Source: Flavobacterium ammonificans
Lineage (GTDB): Bacteria; Bacteroidota; Bacteroidia; Flavobacteriales; Flavobacteriaceae
Length of the DNA: 64,000 nt
Direction of reading: 5' to 3'
Assembly: GCF_020886115.1 (NCBI RefSeq)
Contig: NZ_AP025185.1
Coordinates: 1,798,001-1,862,000 of the forward strand
Position numbers and translations under genes: made by a program. Of this stretch, positions 27,914 through 36,570 are shown in pieces (position 1 is the first letter of the stretch; every line of letters starts with the position of its first letter). A model generated the notes under the pieces. That model was not told the DNA's origin, searched no databases, and saw nothing but the letters and a program-made list of their open reading frames with translations.

Positions 27914-29497
27914 ATGAGTAAGTTGTTTTTTAGATTATTAGTTTTGTTAATGAGTCTTTCCCTAATTGGGATTATTCTCGTGCAAGTCTATTGGTTTAAT
28001 ACTTCGTTTGAAAATAATGAAGAACAATTTAAGTTTCATGTGAAGCAGGTTTTAGGTAATGTTGCCGAAAAATTGCAAAAGCAAGAAGCCTATAGTTTTT
28101 ACGATAGATACAACAAGTTAAAAGACAGTACAGGTAAAATCCCACAGAAAGACGATTTACTTGAATTTACTTATGTACAAAAGAATTTGAAAACAAATAA
28201 AACTATTGTGTACTCCAATAGTATTATTGCTGAGGATTTTAATATTAGTTCTTCTCTCTTTGACAAGAAAACGGATAGTTCGAAGTTTAAAAATTTTAGT
28301 TCGAAGAGAATTACTGAAATTTATAACAATAAGCCGCTGGATAATGCAATGTTGGATCAAAGTTTGATTCCAGATGAACGCATTGAGAAATCAGGAAGTT
28401 TGGATGTTTTAGACAATGCACAATTTGAAATCTTTTATAAAGATATTGCTTCAGCTATGCCTTTAGAAGAGCGTGTTAGTATAGAAAATATTCAAAGTTT
28501 AATTAAGAGGGAGTTAGAAGAATACGGAGTAAAAATAAATTTTGAGTTTGGTGTATACAATAGTGGTGCTTCTACTAAAGTAGCGTCTGCTAATTTTAAA
28601 TACAATCCAAAGAACAGTTATTCCATTCCAATTTTAACAGATAATGAGGAACATGAACAATATAAGTTGATGGTCAGTTTTCCTCAAAAGAAGCGATTCT
28701 TATTGTCTGAGTTGGTGAGTATTACTATTTTGTCGATTATATTTACACTCATTATTATCATTGCTTATTCAAGTGCTTTAAGTCAATTAATTCGACAACG
28801 TCAAATTTCTGAAATCAAGACGGATTTTATTAATAATATGACGCACGAGTTTAAAACACCAATAGCAACAATTAATTTAGCTTTGGACGCCATTAGGAAT
28901 CCAAAAATAATTGATGACAAAGAGAAGGTATTGCGTTATTTAGCTATGATTCGCGACGAAAATAAGCGCATGCATGCTCAAGTGGAAAATGTTTTGCGAA
29001 TTTCTAAATTAGAGAAAAAAGAATTAGAGATAGAAAAGGAATCGATTCCTATTGAAGATGTAATTAACGATGCAATAGAGCATGTTAGTCTAATTTTAGA
29101 GGATCGTAATGGTACCATTAAAACGCATTTTAATGCTACCCGAACTTCTGTTTTAGTGAACGATAATCATTTTACAAATGTTATCGTGAATATTTTAGAG
29201 AACGCTGTAAAGTATTCTCCTAATCCGCCAGAGATTGATGTTTACACAGAAAACATTAAAGATATGGTATTGATTAAAGTTCAAGATAAAGGATTGGGAA
29301 TGAGTAAGATTGCTCAAAAACGAATTTTTGAGAAGTTTTACAGAGAACATACAGGTGATATTCATAATGTAAAAGGACATGGCTTAGGATTAGCTTATGT
29401 TAAGAAAATAGTTGACGACCATAATGGTCAAGTTTACGTAGAAAGTGAAAAAGGAAAAGGAAGTACCTTTACCATAAAATTACCATTAATCAATTAA
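27914..29497 (+). CDS. Sensor histidine kinase
   Basis: I start at ATG 27914 (MSKLFFRLLVLLMSLSLIGIILVQVYWF), 527 aa. The first transmembrane helix is at about 5-28, a sensor region of about 230 residues follows outside the membrane, and a second helix lies near 265-287. The cytoplasmic part has the HisKA box NNMTHEFKTPIATINLALDAI with His311, then the ATPase boxes NILENAVKYSPNPPE, KDKG-type QDKGLGM, and GHGLGLAYVKKI. No HAMP domain is evident. It is co-transcribed with the response regulator (three-base gap). The signal is unknown. Confidence 0.94.
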   Translation: MSKLFFRLLVLLMSLSLIGIILVQVYWFNTSFENNEEQFKFHVKQVLGNVAEKLQKQEAYSFYDRYNKLKDSTGKIPQKDDLLEFTYVQKNLKTNKTIVYSNSIIAEDFNISSSLFDKKTDSSKFKNFSSKRITEIYNNKPLDNAMLDQSLIPDERIEKSGSLDVLDNAQFEIFYKDIASAMPLEERVSIENIQSLIKRELEEYGVKINFEFGVYNSGASTKVASANFKYNPKNSYSIPILTDNEEHEQYKLMVSFPQKKRFLLSELVSITILSIIFTLIIIIAYSSALSQLIRQRQISEIKTDFINNMTHEFKTPIATINLALDAIRNPKIIDDKEKVLRYLAMIRDENKRMHAQVENVLRISKLEKKELEIEKESIPIEDVINDAIEHVSLILEDRNGTIKTHFNATRTSVLVNDNHFTNVIVNILENAVKYSPNPPEIDVYTENIKDMVLIKVQDKGLGMSKIAQKRIFEKFYREHTGDIHNVKGHGLGLAYVKKIVDDHNGQVYVESEKGKGSTFTIKLPLIN

Positions 29498-29500
29498 ATT

Positions 29501-30202
29501 ATGGAAAATAATAAGAAAATCCTACTGGTTGAAGATGATCTTAACTTTGGAGCAGTATTAAAAGATTATTTAATACTAAATGACTTTGATGTTGTTTTGG
29601 CCAAAAATGGTATGGAAGGCTTTGAGAAATTTAAGAAGGAAAATTATGACTTATGCATTTTAGATGTCATGATGCCTTATAAAGATGGATATACATTAGC
29701 TAAAGAAATTAGAGAGAAAAATGCCGAAGTGCCTATTATCTTTTTGACTGCTAAATCCATGAAGGAGGATGTATTGAAAGGATACAAAGCGGGTGCAGAT
29801 GATTATTTGAACAAGCCATTTGATTCAGAGGTTTTGTTAATGAAAATCAAAGCAATTATTCAGAGAAAATCATCTGATGTGAAAACTGAGCAAGTACAGT
29901 TTGAGTTTAACATTGGTAAATTTCACCTAAATTCTAAGTTGCGTTTCTTGACCTTTGAAAATGATGCGCCTATTAAATTATCACCTAAGGAGAATGAATT
30001 ACTAAGAATGTTAATTCTTCATGAAAATGATTTAATGCCAAGAGAATTGGCTTTAACTAAAATTTGGAGAGATGATAATTATTTTACTTCTCGTAGTATG
30101 GATGTGTATATTGCCAAACTAAGAAAGTATTTAAAATCAGATGAGAATGTTGAAATTTTGAATATTCACGGAGAAGGTTTCCGACTGGTTGTAAAAAAAT
30201 AA
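29501..30202 (+). CDS. OmpR/PhoB-type response regulator
   Basis: A 233-aa regulator. The receiver domain has the acidic EDD near 11-13, phospho-acceptor Asp55 in LCILDVMMPYKDG, FLTAKS and Lys in LNKPFDSEVLL. The winged-helix DNA-binding domain covers about 135-233 (IKLSPKENELLRMLILHENDLMPRELALTKIW, RSMDVYIAKLRKYL, EILNIHGEGFRLV). Cognate partner is the adjacent histidine kinase. The gene ends at a strong bidirectional terminator shared with argH. Confidence 0.96.
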   Translation: MENNKKILLVEDDLNFGAVLKDYLILNDFDVVLAKNGMEGFEKFKKENYDLCILDVMMPYKDGYTLAKEIREKNAEVPIIFLTAKSMKEDVLKGYKAGADDYLNKPFDSEVLLMKIKAIIQRKSSDVKTEQVQFEFNIGKFHLNSKLRFLTFENDAPIKLSPKENELLRMLILHENDLMPRELALTKIWRDDNYFTSRSMDVYIAKLRKYLKSDENVEILNIHGEGFRLVVKK

Positions 30203-30218
30203 GATGTATAAAAACATA

Positions 30219-30250
30219 AAAAAAGCTCCAAGAAATTGGAGCTTTTTTTT
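30219..30250. terminator. Bidirectional terminator between the response regulator and argH
   Basis: A stem AAAAAGCTCCAA / TTGGAGCTTTTT with loop GAAA, flanked by A and T runs on both sides. It serves the plus-strand two-component pair and the converging minus-strand arginine operon. Confidence 0.88.
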
Positions 30251-30265
30251 ATGCAACTATTTGAA

Positions 30266-31546
30266 TTAAAAGGATTGCATCATTTTATCTTTTATAGCAT
30301 CCAAACATAAGTTGTTGATACTTCCTTCATGAGTGTGTTTGGTAGCTTTAGGCGATTGAAAACTTCCGTTTTCTAATTGCTCTGCCACGGCTTTATAAGC
30401 ATCTCTGAACGGAATTCCTGCCACTACCATTTCATTTAAGGAATCCACCGTAAATAAATAGTCGTATTTTTTATCGTCTAAAATATGTTCTTTTACTGTA
30501 ATGTCTTTGATAGCGAAAATTGCAATATCCAAACAGGCTTTTAAATTTTGAATGGCAGGAAATAATCCTTCTTTCAATAATTGTAAATCTCTATGATAAC
30601 CGCTTGGCAAATTATTGGTTATCAAAGTGATTTCATAAGGTAGGGCTTGTATTTTGTTGCATTTTCCACGAATCAACTCAAATACATCTGGATTTTTCTT
30701 GTGAGGCATAATGCTAGAACCCGTTGTAAGATGAGACGGCAAACTGATGAAATCAAAATTCTGACTCATATACAAACACACATCCATAGAAAATTTGGAC
30801 AAAGTGGCTGCTACGCTACTCATTGCAAAAGCGACTGTTTTCTCCGCTTTTCCGCGACTCATTTGAGCAGCTACCGCATTGAATTTTAAGGTTTCAAATT
30901 GCAATTCCTGAGTAGTAAATGTACGGTTAATAGGGAAGGAGCTTCCATAACCTGCAGCAGAACCCAATGGGTTTTGATCTACTACTTTTAGAGCGGCATT
31001 CAGCATTGTAATATCGTCAATCAAACTTTCAGCATAAGCCGAAAACCACATTCCAAAAGATGAGGGCATAGCAATTTGTAAATGCGTATATCCAGGTAAT
31101 AAAACGTTTTGATGTTTCTCCGCCGATTCCATCAATACATCAAAAAGCACCTTTACTTGTTCTTTCAATTCTTTGACTACGTCTTTTAAATACAAATGGA
31201 CGTCAACTAAAACTTGGTCATTTCGAGAACGTGCTGTGTGGATTTTCTTGCCAGCATCACCTAATTTGACAGTTAATAGGTATTCGATTTTGGAATGCAC
31301 ATCTTCAAAACTATCTTCAATTTCAAAATTTCCGGCTTCGACTTCTTTAATGATTTCCTCCAATGCCAAAACCAAAGAATTGGTTTCTTCGGCAGTCAAT
31401 AAACCAATTTGACCTAACATCTTCGCATGAGCAATAGAGCCTAGCGCATCGTATTTGGCTAAAACTAAATCTAATTCTCTGTCGTTTCCAACAGTGAAAT
31501 GTTCGATTTGTTTGTCGGTGGCAATTCCTTTTTCCCAGAGTTTCAT
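30266..31546 (-). CDS. argH: Argininosuccinate lyase
   Basis: Splits argininosuccinate to arginine and fumarate, the last step of the pathway. The 426-aa fumarase-superfamily protein starts MKLWEKGIATDKQIEHFTVG and has the family residues THTARSRNDQV-like KIHTARSRNDQVLVDVHLYL, GYTHLQIAMPSSFGMWFSAY, LGSAAGYGSSFPINR and the signature GSSIMPHKKNPDVFELIRGK. It is the last gene of the arginine operon, 11 bases after argE, and ends at the shared terminator. Slightly shorter than E. coli ArgH (457), as is common in this group. Confidence 0.97.
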   Translation of the reverse strand: MKLWEKGIATDKQIEHFTVGNDRELDLVLAKYDALGSIAHAKMLGQIGLLTAEETNSLVLALEEIIKEVEAGNFEIEDSFEDVHSKIEYLLTVKLGDAGKKIHTARSRNDQVLVDVHLYLKDVVKELKEQVKVLFDVLMESAEKHQNVLLPGYTHLQIAMPSSFGMWFSAYAESLIDDITMLNAALKVVDQNPLGSAAGYGSSFPINRTFTTQELQFETLKFNAVAAQMSRGKAEKTVAFAMSSVAATLSKFSMDVCLYMSQNFDFISLPSHLTTGSSIMPHKKNPDVFELIRGKCNKIQALPYEITLITNNLPSGYHRDLQLLKEGLFPAIQNLKACLDIAIFAIKDITVKEHILDDKKYDYLFTVDSLNEMVVAGIPFRDAYKAVAEQLENGSFQSPKATKHTHEGSINNLCLDAIKDKMMQSF

Positions 31547-31557
31547 AGGCGTATTTT

Positions 31558-32628
31558 TTATTGCTTGAAAAAGTCAGTTAGTATTTTGATATACAACTGA
31601 ATTCCTTCTTCTATTTCGTTAATAAATATAAATTCGTCAGCCGAGTGGGAGCGAAGCGTTTCTCCTGGACCCAATTTTAAGGATTGACAACTCAATACTG
31701 ACTGATCTGAAAGGGTTGGCGAACCATAAGTAGTTCTTCCCAGAGCAATTCCAGCTTGAACTAAACCATGTTCCAACGGAATAGAAGAAGCGTTTAAATT
31801 CATTGAACGCGGATTAACTTCTGCTTGAACATGAGTTTTTACTATTTCTAAAATTTCGACATTGCTATAGCAATCATTCACTCGAATATCGATAACCAAA
31901 TGACATTCGGCAGGAACTACATTGTGTTGTTTTCCAGCATTCACTTGGGTTACGGTCATTTTTACAGGCCCTAGAACCTCAGAGATTTTTTCAAACTGAT
32001 AGGTTTTGAACCAATCAATTATAGGCATTGCTTTGTAAATTGGGTTGTCATTGTTTTGGTGCGCCGCATGACTGGCTGTTCCTTTGACGATAACATCCAA
32101 TACTAATAAACCTTTTTCGGCTATTGCCAATTGCATTAAAGTAGGCTCACCGACAATGGCACAATCCAATTCGGGTAAATGTTGTAAAACACTGTTCAAT
32201 CCATTTTTGCCGCTGCTTTCTTCTTCTGCTGACGCAACGATAACTATATTATAAGGTAAATTTTCTTGTCCATAAAAATGAACAAATGTTGCTAGAAGCG
32301 AAACCAAGCAACCTCCTGCATCATTACTTCCTAGACCAAATAACTTACCGTCTTTTACAATGGCTTCAAAAGGATCGTTCGTATAGCCTTGATTAGGCTT
32401 TACTGTATCGTGATGCGAATTCAATAAAAGTGTTGGTTTGCTTTCGTCAAAATGTTGGTTGAAAGCCCAAATATTGTTATTCTCTCTTTGAAAAGGAACT
32501 CCATTTTGAGTAAACCAATTCTCTATTAATAAAGCGGTTTGATTTTCTTCACTAGAAAAGGAAGGCGTTTCAATTAGCGCTTTTAACAAGTCAATAGCTT
32601 CTTGTGTAAGTATTTCTATAGTCTTCAT
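31558..32628 (-). CDS. argE: M20-family N-acyl-ornithine/citrulline deacylase (ArgE-like)
   Basis: A 356-aa zinc-dependent M20 peptidase-family hydrolase. Metal-binding motifs are LNSHHDTVKPN, GLGSNDAGGCLVSL, and the catalytic Glu pair ASAEEESSGKNGL. In this phylum the enzyme removes the acyl group from N-acetyl or N-succinyl citrulline or ornithine before ArgG acts. It overlaps argB by four bases. Substrate acetyl versus succinyl cannot be told from this protein alone. Confidence 0.93.
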   Translation of the reverse strand: MKTIEILTQEAIDLLKALIETPSFSSEENQTALLIENWFTQNGVPFQRENNNIWAFNQHFDESKPTLLLNSHHDTVKPNQGYTNDPFEAIVKDGKLFGLGSNDAGGCLVSLLATFVHFYGQENLPYNIVIVASAEEESSGKNGLNSVLQHLPELDCAIVGEPTLMQLAIAEKGLLVLDVIVKGTASHAAHQNNDNPIYKAMPIIDWFKTYQFEKISEVLGPVKMTVTQVNAGKQHNVVPAECHLVIDIRVNDCYSNVEILEIVKTHVQAEVNPRSMNLNASSIPLEHGLVQAGIALGRTTYGSPTLSDQSVLSCQSLKLGPGETLRSHSADEFIFINEIEEGIQLYIKILTDFFKQ

Positions 32629-33410
32629 AAAGTAATTGTCGTATAAGTCGCCCTTTTGTTTTGTAACATGCGATGGTGTCCAATTCGGATTTGTTGTACC
32701 CCTTTGGATAAGCTGTTGAAACAGTTGTCTAATTTCGGAATCATACCGGAATGAATCGCTTGTTCCGCTTTTAATTTGGAATACAAATCGGGATGGATTG
32801 CTTCAATAACCGAATTATCGTCTTCAGCATCAAACAAAACACCTGGTTTTTCAAAGCAATACGTTAGTGTTACATCATATATTGCAGACAAAGCAATGGC
32901 TAATTCGCTTGCAATGGTATCGGCATTCGTGTTTATTAGTTGTCCTTTTCCATCGTGCGTAATAGCGCAAAAAACGGGTGTAATGCCATTATCAAGTAAA
33001 CTAGCTAATAAGTTGGTATTTACTTTTTTTACATCGCCTACAAAACCATAATCGATAGTAGCATGATTTCGTTTATCGGATAGAATTAAATTGCCATCAG
33101 CACCTGAAAATCCCATTGCATTCAATCCATTAGCTTGTAATCTCGCCACTATTTCTTTGTTGATTTGCCCAGCATAAACTCCTACCACCACTTCTAGCAT
33201 TGGTGCATCGGTGATGCGACGGCCTTCAATCATTTGAGGAACTAATCCCATGTTTTGCGCTAATTTAGTTGCTAATTTTCCACCTCCGTGCACTAAAATA
33301 GTTTTGCCTTCCAAAGCTGCAAAATCAGCTAAAAACGATGCTAATTCGGTAGGATTATCAATGATATTTCCACCAATTTTTATAATGGATACGGATTGTC
33401 TATTTTCCAT
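32625..33410 (-). CDS. argB: N-acylglutamate kinase
   Basis: Phosphorylates the gamma-carboxyl of the N-acylated glutamate. The 261-aa amino-acid kinase fold has IIKIGGNIIDNP, HGGGKLATKLAQNMG, GVYAGQINKEIVARLQ, SDVPG-like GNLILSDKRNH, and NTNADTIASELAIALSA. Length fits the family. It overlaps argF' by eleven bases at its start and argE by four at its end, so the three are translated together. Confidence 0.95.
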   Translation of the reverse strand: MENRQSVSIIKIGGNIIDNPTELASFLADFAALEGKTILVHGGGKLATKLAQNMGLVPQMIEGRRITDAPMLEVVVGVYAGQINKEIVARLQANGLNAMGFSGADGNLILSDKRNHATIDYGFVGDVKKVNTNLLASLLDNGITPVFCAITHDGKGQLINTNADTIASELAIALSAIYDVTLTYCFEKPGVLFDAEDDNSVIEAIHPDLYSKLKAEQAIHSGMIPKLDNCFNSLSKGVQQIRIGHHRMLQNKRATYTTITL

Positions 33411-34347
33411 CTTTTAAAATTTTTTGCAAAACCAATTGTGCTGCATAGGTTCTGTTATTAGCTTGTTCAATCACAATTGAATTTGCGCTGTCAATCACTT
33501 CGTCTGCTACAATTACATTACGTCTTACAGGCAAACAGTGCATGAATTTAGCAGTATTAGTCAATTTCATTTTTTCAGCGGTAACCGTCCAGTTCGGGTC
33601 TGTATTGGTTACTTTTCCGTATTCCTTATAATTACTCCAGTTTTTGGTATAAATGAAATCGGCATTCTCAAACGCTTTGTTTTGGTCGTACTCAATTTTA
33701 GAATCCTTTGTAATCTCAGGATTTAATTCATATCCTTCCGGATGCGTGATAACAAAATCAGCATCTTGTAATTGCATCATTTGCACAAATGAATTGGCAA
33801 CAGCCTGTGGCAGTGCTTTAGGATGTGGCGCCCAAGATAAAACTACTTTTGGACGGTGAACTGTTTTGTGTTCTTCCATCGTGATAGCATCTGCCAACGC
33901 TTGTAAGGGGTGTCCCGTAGCACTTTCCATATTCACAATGGGGACTGTAGCGTATTTTAAAAATCCTGACAATACAGTTTCGGCATTGTCTTTTTCTTTG
34001 TCTTTCAGCTCAGCAAAAGCTCTAATGGCAATGATATCACAATATTGAGATACCACTTGAGCTGCTTCTTTGATGTGTTCGGATGCTCCTTGATCCATGA
34101 TGGCTCCATCTTCAAATTCGAGTGTCCAACCTTCATTGGTAAAGTTCATCACCATCACATTCATTCCTAAATTCAAAGCCGCCTTTTGCGTACTCAAACG
34201 CGTTCGTAAACTAGGATTGAAAAACAACATTCCTAAGGTTTTATTTTCGCCTAAGGCTTTGTTTTGCAATGGATTTTTTTTGATTGCAATAGCTTCATTT
34301 ACCCATTCTTGAAGCGAATCTATTCCTTGTATAGTAGTATAATTCAT
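33400..34347 (-). CDS. argF': N-acyl-ornithine carbamoyltransferase, probable succinyl type
   Basis: A 315-aa carbamoyltransferase of the acylated-ornithine branch, not a classical OTC. It has the phosphate loop FFNPSLRTRLSTQKAALNLGMNV, the HPLQALADA site, WAPHPKALPQAV and HCLPVRRNVIVADEV. In IMDQGASEH the residue matching the specificity position (Pro90 in the Bacteroides fragilis succinylornithine enzyme, Glu92 in the Xanthomonas acetylornithine enzyme, from memory) is Ser89. Small residues there favour the succinylated substrate, so N-succinylornithine is the likely substrate. It overlaps argB by eleven bases. Confidence 0.94.
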   Translation of the reverse strand: MNYTTIQGIDSLQEWVNEAIAIKKNPLQNKALGENKTLGMLFFNPSLRTRLSTQKAALNLGMNVMVMNFTNEGWTLEFEDGAIMDQGASEHIKEAAQVVSQYCDIIAIRAFAELKDKEKDNAETVLSGFLKYATVPIVNMESATGHPLQALADAITMEEHKTVHRPKVVLSWAPHPKALPQAVANSFVQMMQLQDADFVITHPEGYELNPEITKDSKIEYDQNKAFENADFIYTKNWSNYKEYGKVTNTDPNWTVTAEKMKLTNTAKFMHCLPVRRNVIVADEVIDSANSIVIEQANNRTYAAQLVLQKILKDGK

Positions 34348-34379
34348 TTTATTTGTTGATTAATGCGGCAACGAATTGG

Positions 34380-35513
34380 CTATATTTCTTTTAAGCTTTC
34401 TTTTAAAGCAATAATTAAAGTATCGATACCTTTCTTATTGATTGTCAATGGAGGAAGTATTCGTAATAGATTTTTGTTATTGGCATTTCCAGTGAAGATA
34501 TGCTTGTCAATAATCATTTTTTTACGCAGCTCATTGATTTCAAAATCAAATTCTACACCAAGCATTAAACCTTTTCCTTTTACCTTTTTTACTTCTGGAA
34601 TTTGTTGAATGACTTCTAAGAAATAGGCGTATATCTCATTTGCATTGTCCATTAAATTTTCCTCTTTAATGACATCCAAAACAGCAATTCCTGCGGCACA
34701 AGCCAAATGACTTCCGCCAAAAGTAGTTCCTAGTAAACCATAACTCGCTTTGAATTTGGGTGAAATTAAAATACCGCCAATAGGGAAACCGTTGCCCATT
34801 CCTTTGGCCAAACAAATGATATCAGCTTTGATGTTGTGGTGTTGGTGTGCAAAGAATTTCCCTGTTCTCCCATAACCGGATTGTACTTCGTCTAAAATAA
34901 AGACAACGTCGTATTTTGCGCAAACTTTTTCTAAATCTTGAAAGAATTCGGTAGTTCCCTCGTCCAAACCGCCCACACCTTGAATTCCTTCAATGATAAC
35001 AGTACAAACGTCTCCTTTTTGAAGTTCAGCTTCGACCAATTCAATTTGGTTCAAAGGCAAAAAGGTAACCACTTGCTGTGCATTCAAAGGCGCTACAATC
35101 TTTTTGTTATCAGTTACGGCAACCGCTGCTGATGTTCTTCCGTGGAAGGAATTGTCAAAAGCAATCACACGCGATTTGTTGTTATGGAAAGAAGCTAATT
35201 TTAGTGCGTTCTCATTGGCCTCAGCCCCAGAACTGCATAAAAACAAACTGTAATCGTCATAACCAGATAATTTTCCAAGCTTTTCGGCTAATTCTACTTG
35301 CAATGGATTCTGAATAGCATTCGAGTAAAACCCAATGGCATCCAGTTGTTCTTTCAATTTTGACACATAATAGGGGTGAGTGTGACCAATCGAAATTACA
35401 CCGTGACCACTGTATAAATCTAAGTATTCTACACCCTTATTGTCTGTAATAGTGCAATCCACAGCTTTTACAGGGGTGATATTATATAAAGGATAAACGT
35501 CAAATAAGTTCAT
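34380..35513 (-). CDS. argD: N-acylornithine aminotransferase
   Basis: A 377-aa class III PLP transaminase. It has LDLYSGHGVISIGHTHP, CSSGAEANENALKLAS (about 93-108), FDNSFHGRTSA, ILDEVQSGYGRTGKFFA, and the PLP Lys237 in CLAKGMGNGFPIGG, then GTTFGGSHLACAAG. It converts the acylated glutamate semialdehyde to acylornithine. A 79-base gap with short repeats separates it from argC. Length is slightly short of typical 390-400 aa but the domain set is complete. Confidence 0.95.
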   Translation of the reverse strand: MNLFDVYPLYNITPVKAVDCTITDNKGVEYLDLYSGHGVISIGHTHPYYVSKLKEQLDAIGFYSNAIQNPLQVELAEKLGKLSGYDDYSLFLCSSGAEANENALKLASFHNNKSRVIAFDNSFHGRTSAAVAVTDNKKIVAPLNAQQVVTFLPLNQIELVEAELQKGDVCTVIIEGIQGVGGLDEGTTEFFQDLEKVCAKYDVVFILDEVQSGYGRTGKFFAHQHHNIKADIICLAKGMGNGFPIGGILISPKFKASYGLLGTTFGGSHLACAAGIAVLDVIKEENLMDNANEIYAYFLEVIQQIPEVKKVKGKGLMLGVEFDFEINELRKKMIIDKHIFTGNANNKNLLRILPPLTINKKGIDTLIIALKESLKEI

Positions 35514-35520
35514 TTTTTTA

Positions 35521-35584
35521 AAGTTTAAAGTTTGAAGTTTCAGGTTTCAGGTTTCGAGTGAACTTTAAACCTTAAACTTGAAAC
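35521..35584. repeat. Short inverted/direct repeat between argC and argD
   Basis: An inverted pair GTTTAAAGTT (35523-35532) and AACTTTAAAC (35561-35570) encloses repeated GTTTCAG units. Transcribed RNA would fold into a hairpin with a 28-base loop. It lacks a T tail, so it is unlikely to be a terminator; mRNA stabilisation or processing within the operon is possible. Confidence 0.55.
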
Positions 35585-35592
35585 AATTTTAT

Positions 35593-36570
35593 TTAGAATC
35601 CACAAGGCTTTAAATGCAATCCTGTGGTTTCTTCTAAGCCAAATAACAAGTTCATATTTTGAACGGCTTGTCCTGAGGCGCCCTTGGTTAAATTGTCAAT
35701 TACTGACGTAATCAAAAGCCGGTTTCCTTTTTTCATTAAACTGATGATGCATTTGTTGGTTTGCACTACCTGCTTCATATTGATATTCGTAGTAGTCACC
35801 GTTACAAAGGGTTGTTCAGCATAAAAAGCTTCGAATTTTGCTACGATATCTTCTAAACTTTCTTCTATTGTAGTGTATAAAGTGGCAAAAATTCCTCTTG
35901 CGAAATCCCCTCTATTAGGAACAAATAGCAATTCGTTTGGATATCCCGCTTGTAATTGCTGAATGCTTTGATTGATTTCTCCCAAATGTTGGTGTTCAAA
36001 GGCTTTGTAATGCGACATATTATTGTTTCTCCAACTGAAATGTGTCGTTTCTGAAGGACTAACTCCAGCTCCTGTACTTCCAGTGGTAGCATTGATATGT
36101 ACGTCATCGTTTAACAATCCACTTTTTGCCAATGGCAATAAAGCCAATTGAATCGCCGTAGCAAAACAACCCGGATTGGCAATATAATTAGCGGATTGAA
36201 TTGCTGTTTTGTTCAACTCTGGCAAACCGTAAACAAATTGCTTTCCGTCGAATTCAGCGTCTTTTGTCAATCTAAAATCGTTTCCTAAGTCAATGATTTT
36301 AGTGTGATTTGAAAATTGGTTTTGTTCTAAAAACGCTTTTGATTTACCATGCCCTAAACACAAGAAAACCACATTGACGTTAGGATTTACTTGGTCGGTG
36401 AAATTCATTTCAATATCGCCCATCAAATCGTGATGTGCTATAGATAAGGGTTTGCCAGCATTAGTCGTGCTGTAAACAAAATCTAGGGTCGCATTGGGAT
36501 GAAACATCAAAATTCTGATGAGTTCGCCCGCTGTGTATCCAGAACCTCCAATTATTCCAACTTTAATCAT
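35593..36570 (-). CDS. argC: N-acyl-gamma-glutamyl-phosphate reductase
   Basis: NADPH-dependent reductase of the arginine pathway. The 325-aa protein has the Rossmann loop VGIIGGSGYTAGELIRIL, the catalytic Cys135 in ANPGCFATA, TGSTGAGVSPSETTHFSWR and the HQHLGEINQSIQQL segment. It overlaps argG by eight bases. Length is normal. Confidence 0.96.
   Translation of the reverse strand: MIKVGIIGGSGYTAGELIRILMFHPNATLDFVYSTTNAGKPLSIAHHDLMGDIEMNFTDQVNPNVNVVFLCLGHGKSKAFLEQNQFSNHTKIIDLGNDFRLTKDAEFDGKQFVYGLPELNKTAIQSANYIANPGCFATAIQLALLPLAKSGLLNDDVHINATTGSTGAGVSPSETTHFSWRNNNMSHYKAFEHQHLGEINQSIQQLQAGYPNELLFVPNRGDFARGIFATLYTTIEESLEDIVAKFEAFYAEQPFVTVTTTNINMKQVVQTNKCIISLMKKGNRLLITSVIDNLTKGASGQAVQNMNLLFGLEETTGLHLKPCGF

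Noticed and set aside
30647..35317. Several plus-strand frames of 60-91 aa opposite the arginine genes
   Set aside because: All lie inside strong, well-conserved minus-strand enzymes and show no independent features.
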